Shown here: positions 34,865 through 46,836 of the stretch, piece by piece
Numbering within the stretch: position 1 is the stretch's first letter
Layout of the letters: the number at the start of each line of letters is the position of its first letter
Assembly (NCBI RefSeq): GCF_022201045.2
Contig: NC_068557.1
Span: 18,081,501 to 18,145,500, forward strand
Direction of reading: 5' to 3'
Source: Citrus sinensis
Taxonomy: Eukaryota; Streptophyta; Magnoliopsida; Sapindales; Rutaceae
DNA: 64,000 nt
The notes under the pieces: generated by a model
Databases searched by the model: none
Told to the model about the DNA's origin: nothing
The model's input: the letters and a program-made list of their open reading frames with translations, nothing else
Translations under genes and position numbers: made by a program

Positions 34865-35582
34865 AGGGAGATTGCCAATTTCCCCCTACAGTAATCAACA
34901 TATACCATTTCTCCCCCTGCTATTTTTATAATGGCCAAAAACCTCTCTGATAGCATAAGTTTACAATATTACCCTTATTTTCAACTACTCTTTTATTTAT
35001 ATTTATTATAAATTAAATAAATCACATGAATAGAAACTAAATAAAAAATTAAGTATTAAAAACAAGAAATATATGTTTTGATATGAGAAAAAAATTAATA
35101 ATAAATTTTTTTTTCTTGTACTTATTCATTTTGTGAAAATTTTCTTATAATAAATATATAAGAAAATTATTATAAAATGATAAAAAAAATTTTATAAGAA
35201 AACTTGAATGACAAATAAAAATTTATTATAAGATAAATAATAAAATATTTTGCCTATCTTTTTACATTTAATTTTAAAATATTACAAAATATTTATTATA
35301 AGAAAATGTTCATAAAATAAATAATTATAAGAAAAAAATTTTATTATTAATATTTTTGCTCATATCAAAACATATATTTCTTGTTTTTAATACTTAATTT
35401 TTTATTTAGTTTCTATTCATGTAATTTATTTAATTTATAATAAATGTAAATAAAAGAGTAGTTGAAAATAAAGGTAATATTATAAACTTATGTTGTTAAG
35501 GGAGTTTTTAGCCATTATAAAAACAATAGGAAGATAAATGGTATATGTTGATTACTGTAGGGGGGAAAGTGGCAATCTCCCT
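34865..35582. mobile_element. MULE-like long-TIR element, 718 bp
   Basis: The ends AGGGAGATTGCC are perfect inverted repeats and the arms stay complementary for most of the element (tactgtagggggaaa, catataccattt and related blocks). AAATAATA flanks both sides (34857-34864 and 35583-35590; 9 bp if shifted by one). It is closely related to the element at 39541-40249. No coding sequence. Confidence 0.8.
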
Positions 35583-36325
35583 AAATAATAATTAATGAAG
35601 CTAAAATAATAATTATTGACTTTATTGGATGAGTCATTTTAGAACACAAAAATCTCAAAATGTATCTCACATTCTCCCACTCGGTCCATCTAATCAAAAT
35701 TCATAATTCTTAACTCTTCCTAAATGTTTTAACTTTATACTCCAACTAAAAATTGAAAACCATGAACCATGAGGGCAATGATAAATATCAGCCTAAATTA
35801 CAGCAAGCAAATCATGTACAACAATTGCAGAATCAAGAGCAAGGGTCACAAGGATCAGATAAATTACAACAAGCAAATCATGTGCAGAATTGCAAAACCA
35901 ATAATAACGATCACAAGGAACAAATGGCCACAAATCAGACTAGGAAAGCTTTTGACAAAAAAAATTGTCAACCTTCCATAAAGCTTTCATAGTCACATGT
36001 TTTATCAAATCTTTGTAAAATACATATGAGAAAATATTGTAAATATAGTATTAAAAGGCATAATCATAGGGATTCTTTTATAATTCATATCAACCAAGAG
36101 TTGTATATAGGTACCATGTTTGTATTAATAATTTTATCAATCTGAGAATTACAATTCATTTTTTTTTCTTTTATGGTATCGGAGCACATTATGGCTCCTG
36201 GTGCAACTTCTTCTTTGTCATCTCTTCGAAAAGGGCTAACCCTTAACATCCAAGTTTTTCACCAACGCTCGGGCCTTGTTTCCATCAAACTGAATTCAAC
36301 AAATTTTCTTCTCTAGAGGTCCCAA

Positions 36326-36829
36326 GTGTTGCCTCTCATTCAAAGTCTTGGCTTAACTCACCATATTACTAATTCTCACAAACCAACGGTAGACAAACGA
36401 ACTTACGATGGAACAAGCATAGCAAATCTTGAATTTGCTACTTGGAAAATTAATGACTGTTTGCTAACTTTTTGGATGTTAGGGATTATGACAGAAGAAG
36501 TTCTAAGCTCGATAATAGGAATTGAATCTGCCTACAAATTATGGGGCTCTCTAGAAGATCAGTTACTTCCGACAACCAAAGAAAAAGAAGTACACCTCAG
36601 AGATAGGCTGTTGATCATTGAAAAAGAACAATCTAACTGTCGAAGAGTACACAGAAAATTCAACCACTTGTGTGACTCTCTTGCAGCCATCAACAAGCCT
36701 GTTGACGACCTAGATAAAGTCTTTAATTTTGTAAGAGGCCTTGGAGCAAAATACCGGGATTTTAGTTTGGCTATGTTAACAAAACCACCATACCCTACCT
36801 TTAAACAGTTCCTAATTAATGGCTCTTGA
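36326..36829 (+). pseudogene. Copia gag-like frame (element 2)
   Basis: 167 residues of intact frame matching plant Copia gag: YDGTSIANLEFATWKINDC, a WGSLEDQL segment (usual W..L...), HLRDRLLIIEKEQ, FNHLCDSLAAINKPVDDLD and FVRGLGAKYRDF. There is no zinc knuckle. Being open, it could in principle still make protein, but the element lacks the enzymes needed to use it. Confidence 0.75.
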
Positions 36830-37002
36830 AAATCATGATCATAAGAATGTTTTCAACCAATCTCAAGCTTTCCTAAGCCCGAGGGGAAAAAGAAGGGTGG
36901 TGGTGGTAGAATCCAAACCTTGCTGATCAAACGGCACTCAACATGGAAACCAAACCAAAAAGATGGAAATTTGGTTTAAAAATTACCCACTAGAAATCAG
37001 CT

Positions 37003-38400
37003 ATGGAAGATGAAATTGAAGCCCTTCAGAAAGATAAAACATGGAATCTTGTTGAAAGACCAAAAGGCGCAAATATTGTAGGATCAAAATGGGTGTTTCT
37101 TACCAAGTTTAATGAACATGACACAGTTGATTGCTATAAAGCGAGGTTGGTAGCTCAAAGATATGCACAAATACCGGGACTTGATTTTGAAGGAACATTT
37201 TTTCCAGGAGTTTTTGCAAAAACTAAACGGGTCATTCTTTCTACTGCCATAACTTTAAAATGGGTGATGAGACAGTTTGAAGTGAAAAATGCCTTTCTCC
37301 ATAGAAATATCATGGAAACAATATTATATAGAACAGCCCCTGGCTTTGCAGATACAAAATTTTCAGATAATGTGTAAGTTAAATAAGTCTCTATATGGCC
37401 TAAAACAAGCACCACGTGCTTGGTTTGAAAGTCTATCACGATATCTTTTTAAACTCAACTTCAAGTGTAGTAAGGTTAATCCTTCGCTTTTTATTTTGCA
37501 TGAACATAATTCTGTAACTCCAATGCTCGTGTACGTTGATGACATTATTATTACAGGAAATAATGGCTCTATTATAAAACGCCTTATTAAAGTTTTAAGC
37601 AAGGAATTTGCTCTCAAGGATCTAGGACAGCTTCGGTTCTTCCTTGGATTTGAAATTCAGCCGTTTCATGATGGAGCGTTCATTTCCCAAACTAAGCATA
37701 CAAAAAATCTACTATAGCGAGCACAATTGCTTGATTGCTCTTATATGCCTACACCAATGTCTATTCAAATACAAGCACAACACAATGACTCAAAGCTTGT
37801 AGATTTTACGGCTTATGGAATTTTGGTTGGAGCGTTACAATATCTAACCTTTACAAGGCTACATATTGTCCATGGAGTCAATAAAGTTCCAACACTTTGA
37901 AGCACCAACTGAAGCAGGCCTTAAGGCTGTCAAATGCATACTGCGTTATCTTAAAAGGAGTATAAATCGTGGTCTTAAATATTTATCTCAAAGCTCACAA
38001 ACTTTATCTGGATTTTGTGATGCAGATTGGGCAGGATGCACTGAAACTATAAGAAGCACTATTGGCTATTGTATTTATGTGGGAGCAAATTGCGTATCAT
38101 GGACATCCAAAAAGTAACCCATAGTTTCTCATTCAAGTGCAGAGGTAGAAGATCGAGCTCTTGCAGCTGGAGCAGCAGAGATCACATGGCTAACCTATTT
38201 TTTCAAAGATATTGGAAATTCCATTATTCAAGCCTCCCCAACTATTATGTGACAATCAAAGTGCACTTCATCTATCAAAAACTTTAGTTTTTCATGCGTG
38301 GACAAGACAAATAGAATTGGACTATCATTTTGTTCATGAACAAGTCAGGCCAGTTAACAACTCGATTTATCAGCTCAAAGAATCAGATGGCTGATGTATT
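37003..38400 (+). pseudogene. Copia RT and RNase H remnant (element 2)
   Basis: RT begins EDEIEALQKDKTWNLVERPK and SKWVFLTKFNEHDTVDCYK. After a one-base frameshift at about 37370 it continues with LNKSLYGLKQAPRAWFESL and the catalytic VYVDDIIITGNN. RNase H follows in a separate open stretch (37866-38117) with FCDADWAGCTETIRST, then further pieces with DNQSALHLSK and LDYHFVHEQV. The part from 37144 on is duplicated at 41612. Confidence 0.85.
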
Positions 38401-38486
38401 AATAAAGCCATTGTCAAAAAATCAATTCATCTTTCTATGCAACATGCTAAGAGTTCATTCCATGCCACTTGCCAGCTTGGGGAGGA

Positions 38487-38852
38487 TGATAGCCATCAGC
38501 CTATATTACAGCAAGAAAATCATGTACAACAATTGCAGAATCAAGAGCAATAGTCACAAGGATCAAATAAACTACAAGAAGCAAATCATGTGCAGCAATT
38601 GCAAAACTAAGAGCAACGGTCACAAGGAACAAATAGCTACAAATCAGACTAGGAAAGCTTTTGAAAATATAATTGTCGACCTTCTATAAAGCTTTCACAG
38701 TCACTTGTTGTACCAAATCTTTGCAAAACAATATGGGAAAATATTGTAAATATAGTATTAAAAGCATAATCATATGGATTTTTTTTATAATTCATAAGAG
38801 TTGTATATTTGTATCATGTTTCTATGAATAAAGTCTTCCCTCTGAAGTATCA
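38487..38852 (+). repeat. 3' LTR of Copia element 2 (left copy)
   Basis: Begins TGATAGCCATCAGCC after the polypurine tract and ends aagtatca. It is recognisably similar to the 5' LTR at 35779. Confidence 0.75.
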
Positions 38853-38957
38853 AAATTGGACTCGCTGATTATTGGTCTTGACTCTTGTGGAGACCGTTAT
38901 TTAATTAACTAGCTCTAATTAACATTAATATGTACAACAAAATTTAGATGCCTCAAG

Positions 38958-40759
38958 TAGGGGTGGGCATAAACCCACAACTCATGGGTTTACCCAAACC
39001 CAAACTAAATTAAATGGTTTGGGTTCAGTAAATCATGAAAATGAGTTAAATGTGAATTTTATATAGAAAATCATTTTATTATAGGTTGGGTATGATTTAC
39101 CCATAGGTCATGAACGAAGCCCCAACACTCAAATTTTTCAAATGAAATAAATGAAAACAAAATAAATGAACACAAATAAGTGAGGCCACCATTAAATATT
39201 TTATGGCGTGATCAATTGTCAATAGTTAGAAAATGAAAATAACAGTAAAAATAAATTTAAATTAAATAAATATTGTTGTAAATAACATAATTTTTTTTCT
39301 TATTTACAAAAATAATTCCTCCCACATGGAAGGATCATCATAGAAAGAGCAGGGGACTCTACTAGTGATCAATAATAACTCGGCTTGGACTAGGTCCAAT
39401 ATGCTAGATGGCGGCTAATTTTTTGTTAATAATTGAATGTAATGCCCATATTAGGCCCTGTACAAATCTTTGCTTACCATATAATGAAATTAGAACATAA
39501 AGCATACACACTATAAAATATCATAATGTAAATAAAATTAAGGGGGATTGCCACTTTCCCCCCTACAGTAATTAACATATACCATTTACCCCCTTTCTGT
39601 TTTTAAATGGCCAAAAATCCCCCTGACAACATAAGTTTATAATATTACCCTTATTTTTAACTACTCTTTTATTTACATTTATTATAAATTAAATAAATTA
39701 CATGAATAGAAACTAAATAAAAAATTAATTATTAAAACAAGAAATATATGTTTTGATATGAGCAAAAAAATTAATAATAAAATTTTTTATTGTAATTATT
39801 TATTTTGTGAACATTTTCTTATAATAAACATTTTGTAATATTTTAAAATTAAAAAGTATAGGTAAAATATTTTATTATTTATCTTATAATAAATTTTTAT
39901 TTGTCATTCAAGTTTTCTTATAATAATTTTTTTATCATTTTACTAATAATTTTCTTATATATTTATTATAAGAAAATTTTCACAAAATAAATAAGTATAA
40001 AAAAATTTTATTATTAATTTTTTTGTTCATATCAAAACATATGTTTCTTATTTTTAATGCTTTATTTTTTATTTAGTTTCTATTCATGTGATTTATTTAA
40101 TTTATAATAAATATAAATAAAAGAGCAGTTGAAAATAAGGGTAATATTGTAAACTTATACTATTAGGGGGGGTTTTTGGTCATTATAAAAACAGAAGGGG
40201 AAAAAAAATATATGTTGATTATTATAGGGGGGAAACTGGAAATCTCCCTAAAATTAAACATATAAGTAGACAACATAACGCAAAACTACCAAAACGATAA
40301 ATAAAAAAAATATTGCATAATTAAATAAATAACAAGTGGCGAAATTTATTATTAGATTGTTAATGTCATGTTTGTGAAAGTTTATTATTAAAGTGTACGT
40401 TCTTATTTATTGAGAAATAATAATTTTTGTGATTAAACTTTATTTTGATTTTCTAGTATTCTTTAATTTAAGGATTAAGTTATTGTAAAATTTATAATTT
40501 TTATCCACTATATTTTTTTATATTTTAATATCAATTTAATAATTAATAAAAATTAATAATTATTATAATTTTGATATAATTAAATTTTATTAAAATAAAA
40601 ATTATTTTGATAATAAAATTCAAACCAAACTCAAACCAAACCCAAATTGGTTTGGGTTGAGTTAAAAATATTTGGATTGGTTTGGATTAGATTCAAATTT
40701 TTATGGTTTGATTTGAGTTGACTTAAAATCCAACCTAAACCAACCCATGCCCACCCCCA
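38958..40759. mobile_element. hAT-like element, 1802 bp, with AACCCAAA subterminal repeats
   Basis: Inserted only in the left copy of the tandem duplication, so the right copy (43465 region) shows the empty site. The target duplication gcctcaag (38950-38957 and 40760-40767) is perfect and the ends are TAGGGGTGGGCAT and TGGGGGTGGGCAT. Subterminal repeats are variants of aacccaaac and ggtttgggtt. A MULE-like element (39541-40249) is nested inside. No transposase frame remains. Confidence 0.9.
39541..40249. mobile_element. MULE-like long-TIR element, 709 bp, nested in the hAT-like element
   Basis: The ends AGGGGGATTGCC and AGGGAGATTTCC are inverted, and the arms are complementary over most of their length. 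It is flanked by aaaatta (7-8 bp). Same family as 34865-35582. Confidence 0.75.
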
Positions 40760-40774
40760 GCCTCAAGCATAGAA

Positions 40775-41270
40775 ACCATGCATTATGCTTAAACATCAAG
40801 CTAGAAGGGGATAAAGCTCATATCTAACAGTACAGCCCCAACCAGCAGCTCTCCCACTTCGTTTTGATTGAACGAAAATTTTATAATCAATTTGGGTTAT
40901 ATCGTATAACGTTTTTGATGCTCCAAGTTCCTGCTCTCCTTCAGCATGCAAATTTGGACTAGCATAAGCCTTGTAATATAATTTACTTAACAGCTCCCTA
41001 CTCGTTTGATTGAACAAAAATTTGGAGGATAATCAATTACAAGGTCAACGTTAGACGTGGGGAACTTATTCTTGTTATCTATTTGACTGAAAAAAGGTCT
41101 TCGGTTGAGTAGTTGATGAGAAGGCAGTAATCGTACCAAATAATCGCTCCTTTCTCTGTGGGGCAGAACTCGCGGAGCTCTCTGCCTGCGTTCATGAGAT
41201 TTGGGTGAATCTGTTCAAGAAAAATTTTTTCTCCATTGTATACTTGATTAGTTTGCTGGCCAAAACCAGG
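40775..41270 (-). pseudogene. DUF26 pseudogene, left copy
   Basis: On the minus strand the first-domain remnant ELREFCPTEKGAIIW-like sequence is followed by a one-base frameshift at the FFSQIDNKNKF block. A second-domain remnant (40796-41017) follows: FNQTSRELLSKL, SPNLHAEGEQELGAS and CTVRYELYPLL. The C-X8-C-X2-C core of the second domain is deleted: LYDITQ is followed directly by a KRSGRAAGW-like end. No signal peptide is seen. Confidence 0.75.
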
Positions 41271-41611
41271 ACTAGCTAATTAGTGCGTATGGTCATTTAT
41301 TTCAATATTTTTTTACATTTTATTTCACCTAATTTAATCCAGTACTATTCAACTATGACATAATGGATGATTGACTAGTGAGCATGCACACTGGTTGGTT
41401 GTGAGTAGAATTGTGAATTAAATAACAATTGGATTAATATGCCTAACTCACTAATTAGGTCAACTAATAAGGCTGAAATTATTAACCAGGAGCTTCGCTG
41501 GTGGGAAAAAGACGGGGTTTATCTCAATAACTAATATATTGGTCGGAGAAAAGAGCAAAATCTCTTAATATTTGACTAATTTAATTTAAACTCCTGACTC
41601 AATTAAACCCA

Positions 41612-42860
41612 AGGTTGGTAGCTCAAAGATATGCACAAATACCGGGACTTGATTTTGAAGGAACATTTTTTCCAGGAGTTTTTGCAAAAACTAAACGGGT
41701 CATTCTTTCTACTGCCATAACTTTAAAATGGGTGATGAGACAGTTTGAAGTGAAAAATGCCTTTCTCCATAGAAATATCATGGAAACAATATTATATAGA
41801 ACAGCCCCTGGCTTTGCAGATACAAAATTTTCAGATAATGTGTAAGTTAAATAAGTCTCTATATGGCCTAAAACAAGCACCACGTGCTTGGTTTGAAAGT
41901 CTATCACGATATCTTTTTAAACTCAACTTCAAGTGTAGTAAGGTTAATCCTTCGCTTTTTATTTTGCATGAACATAATTCTGTAACTCCAATGCTCGTGT
42001 ACGTTGATGACATTATTATTACAGGAAATAATGGCTCTATTATAAAACGCCTTATTAAAGTTTTAAGCAAGGAATTTGCTCTCAAGGATCTAGGACAGCT
42101 TCGGTTCTTCCTTGGATTTGAAATTCAGCCGTTTCATGATGGAGCGTTCATTTCCCAAACTAAGCATACAAAAAATCTACTATAGCGAGCACAATTGCTT
42201 GATTGCTCTTATATGCCTACACCAATGTCTATTCAAATACAAGCACAACACAATGACTCAAAGCTTGTAGATTTTACGGCTTATGGAATTTTGGTTGGAG
42301 CGTTACAATATCTAACCTTTACAAGGCTACATATTGTCCATGGAGTCAATAAAGTTCCAACACTTTGAAGCACCAACTGAAGCAGGCCTTAAGGCTGTCA
42401 AATGCATACTGCGTTATCTTAAAAGGAGTATAAATCGTGGTCTTAAATATTTATCTCAAAGCTCACAAACTTTATCTGGATTTTGTGATGCAGATTGGGC
42501 AGGATGCACTGAAACTATAAGAAGCACTATTGGCTATTGTATTTATGTGGGAGCAAATTGCGTATCATGGACATCCAAAAAGTAACCCATAGTTTCTCAT
42601 TCAAGTGCAGAGGTAGAAGATCGAGCTCTTGCAGCTGGAGCAGCAGAGATCACATGGCTAACCTATTTTTTCAAAGATATTGTCAATTCCATTACTCCAG
42701 CCTCCTCGACTATTATGTGACAATCAAAGTGCACTTCATCTATCAAAAAATCTAGTTTTTCATGCGTGGGCAAGACACAGAATTGGACTATCATTCTGTT
42801 CATGAAGACGTCGTTGCAGGCCAGTTAACTACTCGATTTATCAGCTCAAAGAATCAGATG
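41612..42860 (+). pseudogene. Copia RT and RNase H remnant, duplicated copy
   Basis: Lacks the 5' part of RT because the duplication starts at residues RLVAQRYAQ. It has the same frameshift as the left copy before LNKSLYGLKQAPRAW and the same VYVDD box. The RNase H pieces are the same apart from small differences near 42680-42830. Confidence 0.85.
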
Positions 42861-42957
42861 GCTGTTGTATTAACAAAGCCATTGTCAAAAAATCAATTCA
42901 TCTTTCTATGCAACATGCTAAGAGTTCATTCCATACCACTTGCCAGCTTGGGGAGGA

Positions 42958-43329
42958 TGATAACCATCAGCCTCTATTACAGCAAGAAAATCATGTACAA
43001 CAATTGCAGAATCAAGAGCAATAGTCACAAGGATCAAATAAATTACAAGAAGCAAATCATGTGCAGCAATTGCAAAACTAAGAGCAACGGTCACAAGGAA
43101 CAAATGGCTACAAATCAGACTAGGAAAGCTTTTGAAAATATAATTGTCAACCTTCTATAAAGCTTTCACAGTCACTTGTTTTACCAAATCTTTGCAAAAC
43201 AATATGGGAAAATATTGTAAATATAGTATTAAAAGCATAATCATATGGATTTTTTTTTAATTCATATTAACCAAGAGTTGTATATTTGTATCATGTTTGT
43301 ATTAATACAGTCTTCCCTTTGAATTATCA
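42958..43329 (+). repeat. 3' LTR of Copia element 2 (right copy)
   Basis: Begins TGATAACCATCAGCC after ttggggagga and ends gaattatca. Near-identical to 38487-38852. Confidence 0.75.
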
Positions 43330-43464
43330 AAATTGGACTCGCTGATTATCATACATAAAGGAATATTTTATTATTGGTCTTGACTCTTGTGGAGACCGTT
43401 ATTTAATTAACTAGCTCTAATTAACATTAATATTGTACAACAAAATTTAGATGCCTCAAGCATA

Positions 43465-43960
43465 GAAACCATGCATTATGCTTAAACATCAAGCTAGAAG
43501 GGGATAAAGCTCATATCTAACAGTACAGCCCCAACCAGCAGCTCTCCCACTTCGTTTTGATTGAACGAAAATTTTATAATCAATTTGGATTATATCGTAT
43601 AACGTTTTTGATGCTCCAAGTTCCTGCTCTCCTTCAGCATGCAAATTTGGACTAGCATAGGCCTTGTAATCTAATTTACTTAACAGCTCCCTACTCGTTT
43701 GATTGAACAAAAATTTGGAGGATAATCAATTACAAGGTCAACGTTAGACGTGGGGAACTTATTCTTGTTATCTATTTGACTGAAAAAAGGTCTTCCGTTG
43801 AGTAGTTGATGAGAAGGCAGTAATCGTACCAAATGATGGCTCCTTTCTCTGTGGGGCAGAACTCGCGGAGCTCTCTGCCTGCGTTCATGAGATTTGGGTG
43901 AATCTGTTCAAGAAAAAAATTTTATCCATTGTATACTTGATTAGTTTGCTGGCCAAAACC
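43465..43960 (-). pseudogene. DUF26 pseudogene, right copy
   Basis: Same structure and same frameshift as 40775-41270, with a few substitutions (for example KLDYKAYASPN against KLYYKAYASPN). Further upstream on the minus strand a PGFGQQTNQVYNG stretch matches the TGFG...N..YG region of intact genes, but the CRGD core is deleted. Both copies were therefore already dead when the segment was duplicated. Confidence 0.75.
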
Positions 43961-44599
43961 AGGACTAGCTAATTAGTGCGTATGGTCATTTATTTCAATA
44001 TTTTTTTACATTTTATTTCAACTAATTTAATCCAGTAATATTCAACTATGACATAATGGATGATTGACTACTGAGCATGCACACTGGTTGGCTGTGAGTT
44101 GAATTGTGAATTAAATAACAATTGGATTAATATGCCTAACTCACTAATTAGGTCAACTAATAAGGCTGAAATTATCAACCAGGAGCTTCGCTGGTGGGAA
44201 AAAGACGGGGTTTATCTCAATAACTAATATATTGGTCGGAGAAAAGAGCAAAATCTCTTAATATTTGACTAATTTAATTTAAACTCCTCTAATATTTTAA
44301 ACATATCTAAATTCTTCTGAACATCAACTTTTTTTTTTATTGATTTTACCATTTTACTCTTAGTAGTTGTTTGAAGTTAGGAGTAAGAATACCTTTAATT
44401 ATTTAATTAATTGAATAATTTTTAATCATAATTAATAACAAATTAAATGTAAAATTATTAAAAATTAAGGGAATTGTCATAATTTTTCAATTAATTCCAT
44501 AAATTTTCCAGAATTAATTGAAAAATTAAATGCGAAATAAATATACTCATACTTTTTTTTGGAGAACAATAAATTGAGGATATTTGATATGTATGTATG

Positions 44600-44601
44600 T
44601 G

Positions 44602-44639
<38 letters not shown>
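44600..44639. repeat. (TG)n(TA)n microsatellite
   Basis: TG units followed by about 14 TA units directly abut the solo LTR, which obscures any target duplication. Confidence 0.9.
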
Positions 44640-44644
<5 letters not shown>

Positions 44645-46836
44645 GGCCCATCTCATTTGGGTGGTTTAAGCCTAAAGTTTTGTAAGTTTGGGTATTTAAA
44701 TAATTAAAGAAAACTTAAAGATGCTAGATGAAATTTTCTATTAAAATTAGGTTTTGAAAACATTATATAAAGAAAAATAAGTGGAGGCGACAACAAAATA
44801 TTAACAGTGGCAAAAAGAACGAGAGTGGGAGAGAGAGACAGTGGCAACTTTTGGTTTTGGGAATTAAAATTTTAATTTTTGCTTGACGATTGAAAGGCGA
44901 ATTTAACTCTATTTTCTCTCAAATTTGGAAAGTAAATTCCTGGCATCGTTCTTTACACTCCTACTGGTCTTGATTCTCTCATTGGTTGTTATTTGAGGTA
45001 CTCACTTGTTAAAGAAATATATATTAGGCTGTTATCATAAGTCAATAATATTTAGATTCTTGATGTTTTGCCTCTAGTGCTATCTAAAGAAGAATTTGTG
45101 TTGTAATCTTATTAATATAGTGGAAGATTATATCAGATTACGGTTCTGTGATTTTTTCCGTTTTGGATTTTTGGTAGTGTCGTTAAGGTGCACCAAATTT
45201 AAAACTTTACCACTAATATAAATAATTAGTATAGAGCGAGTAAGGATCGATCCCACAAAGACTATGTAGTTATATTTATTATCAACTCTAAAGCAAGATT
45301 TAAAATAAAATAATAATAGTAATAATAATATAAATTAATCTAACTAAAGAAAATGCCAATTATAAATAAAAAGGGGGTTTATGAATTTTTAACTAAATAG
45401 TAAGAAGTAAAGAAATTAAAACTACGAACAAGAATTTAATAAAAACTCTAATTAAAGGAGAAAGAAATAATAATGATGAAAACTTTGGTTAAATAATCAT
45501 TCGCCACCACCAAACATGCACATAATATACCAATTCTATCATTAATTTATATTAAAACTATCAACCGTAGACAACAATAAGCTCTGTTAGTCTCAATCTT
45601 TTCTTAGTGTGTCATTAGAAAAAATAAGCTCTTCACCTAATTTCTAACCATTAAATAATTTAAAACAAGCTCTTTAAATTTAAGATAATGGAAGCATTAA
45701 ACATAGAAAGATATTAGGTTGATCTAGGCAATAAACACACAAGCTCGGATTATTTAACCTAGGTTATGTTCTTCAATTGAAATCACTAACTCCAACCTGC
45801 TACTAATGATTAAAATATCAAGACAATTACGGATCAAGAATTTTAATCTAGCAATAAAATTTATTCAAGTCCTATCTAATTGCCACTCAAATAAAACAAG
45901 AATAAACCATGAACATTAATTATAGAAGAACATAAACAATCTCAATTAAATAAATTCAATGATAGAATTTAAATTTAATTGCATAACATGTTTAGGGTTT
46001 TGAATTCACCCTCAACCAAATAAAAATTTAGCCTAACATAATTGAATTAGAAATAAGAAAATTGACAAAACCAATCATAAAGATTAATTCAAGCGGCTGC
46101 CTTTTTTTTCAATTTAATTCCGGCCGCTGATTTTTTTCTTCTTCTTGCAGCTGTTGATTTTCCTCCCCCCGAATTGCATCTGCCCTCCTCCTTTTATTCA
46201 AAAGCAAAACTCCATTTTATATTGCTTGGCCACCTAATCCTATTGTGATTCTAATAACTAAACTAACTTTTACAAGCTAAAGCCCTAAGCTTGCCACATA
46301 ATTGAAAACAATAAAAGCCAAAAGCTATTGATTTCCTTCCTTTATTCTACTTTGACTTTCCATTCCAAGGCTTAATTAAAAGCTTTGTTTTATGTGCTGC
46401 CCATTTTAGCTTTATCCTTCTTCTTTGTTTGCACGAACATGGAGAATTCAATTTATTGGCTGCGGTTTCTTCAAACAGAATTTCTTGCACATCTCCTTAA
46501 TTACTTCCACAAATTGATTTGATCTTCAATGTTATCCAATTGTTATTCTTTACGTACTTTTCATCCATAATCTCCAATTAATTTCCTATACAATAAAATA
46601 ATTCAATTAATTAAAAATAACAAATAAAAATAATTAGCAATTATATAATTATGGATAAAATATGTATATATAAATTATGCTTATTAGTTTTCCACGTAAA
46701 AATATGTGTCTCTTATGTTTTATATATTGCTTTAGATTATGTTAGTTTTTTTTGCCTATTTATTTGTGGTATACAACCACTTTTAATCGCATAAACAGGG
46801 AAAGAAGTTTGTTTTTACTGAGGTCCTTTCCCAACA
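44640..46836 (+). mobile_element. Copia solo LTR with an internal insertion
   Basis: The left part (44640-45170) begins TGTTGGGCCCATCTC and is collinear with the LTRs of Copia element 1. The right part (46690-46836) ends aggtcctttcccaaca like the end of those LTRs. No internal retrotransposon domains are present, so this is a solo LTR left by LTR-LTR recombination. An unrelated insert lies at about 45171-46689. Confidence 0.75.
45171..46689. mobile_element. Unclassified repeat inserted in the solo LTR
   Basis: About 1.5 kb with no counterpart in the related LTRs. It begins ggtagtgtcgttaaggtgca, followed by gagcgagtaaggatcgatcc, and ends attatgcttattag. Only a T-run is shared at the junctions. 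No terminal inverted repeat, primer-binding site or long reading frame is recognised. Class unknown. Confidence 0.5.

Larger units (their letters stand above)
35779..38852 (+). mobile_element. Copia element 2, lacking protease and integrase
   Basis: The 5' LTR is about 35779-36153 and the 3' LTR about 38487-38852, beginning TGATAAATATCAGCC and TGATAGCCATCAGCC. A primer-binding site TGGTATCGGAGC (one base off the usual tRNA-iMet match) lies at 36174-36185. The purine tract ttggggagga precedes the 3' LTR. Gag (36326-36829) is followed after only about 170 bp by RT, so protease and integrase are missing. No clean target duplication was found. Confidence 0.8.
37144..41611 (+). repeat. Tandem duplication, left copy
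   Basis: From aggttggtagctc (37144) the sequence is repeated almost exactly at 41612. The copy runs through Copia RT, RNase H, the 3' LTR and the DUF26 pseudogene (about 40775-41270) to about 41594. Then about 17 bp (gactcaattaaacccaa) with no counterpart lead into the right copy. It differs from the right copy by a 1.8-kb hAT-like insertion (38958-40759), a roughly 26-bp absence near 38873, and scattered substitutions. Confidence 0.9.
41612..44290 (+). repeat. Tandem duplication, right copy
   Basis: Repeats 37144-41594 without the hAT-like insertion. The predicted peptides of the RT and RNase H pieces (41615-41845, 41757-42185, 42334-42585) are identical to the left copy, pointing to a recent event. 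It continues past the left copy's end point into the MULE-like element that starts at about 44238. Confidence 0.9.
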
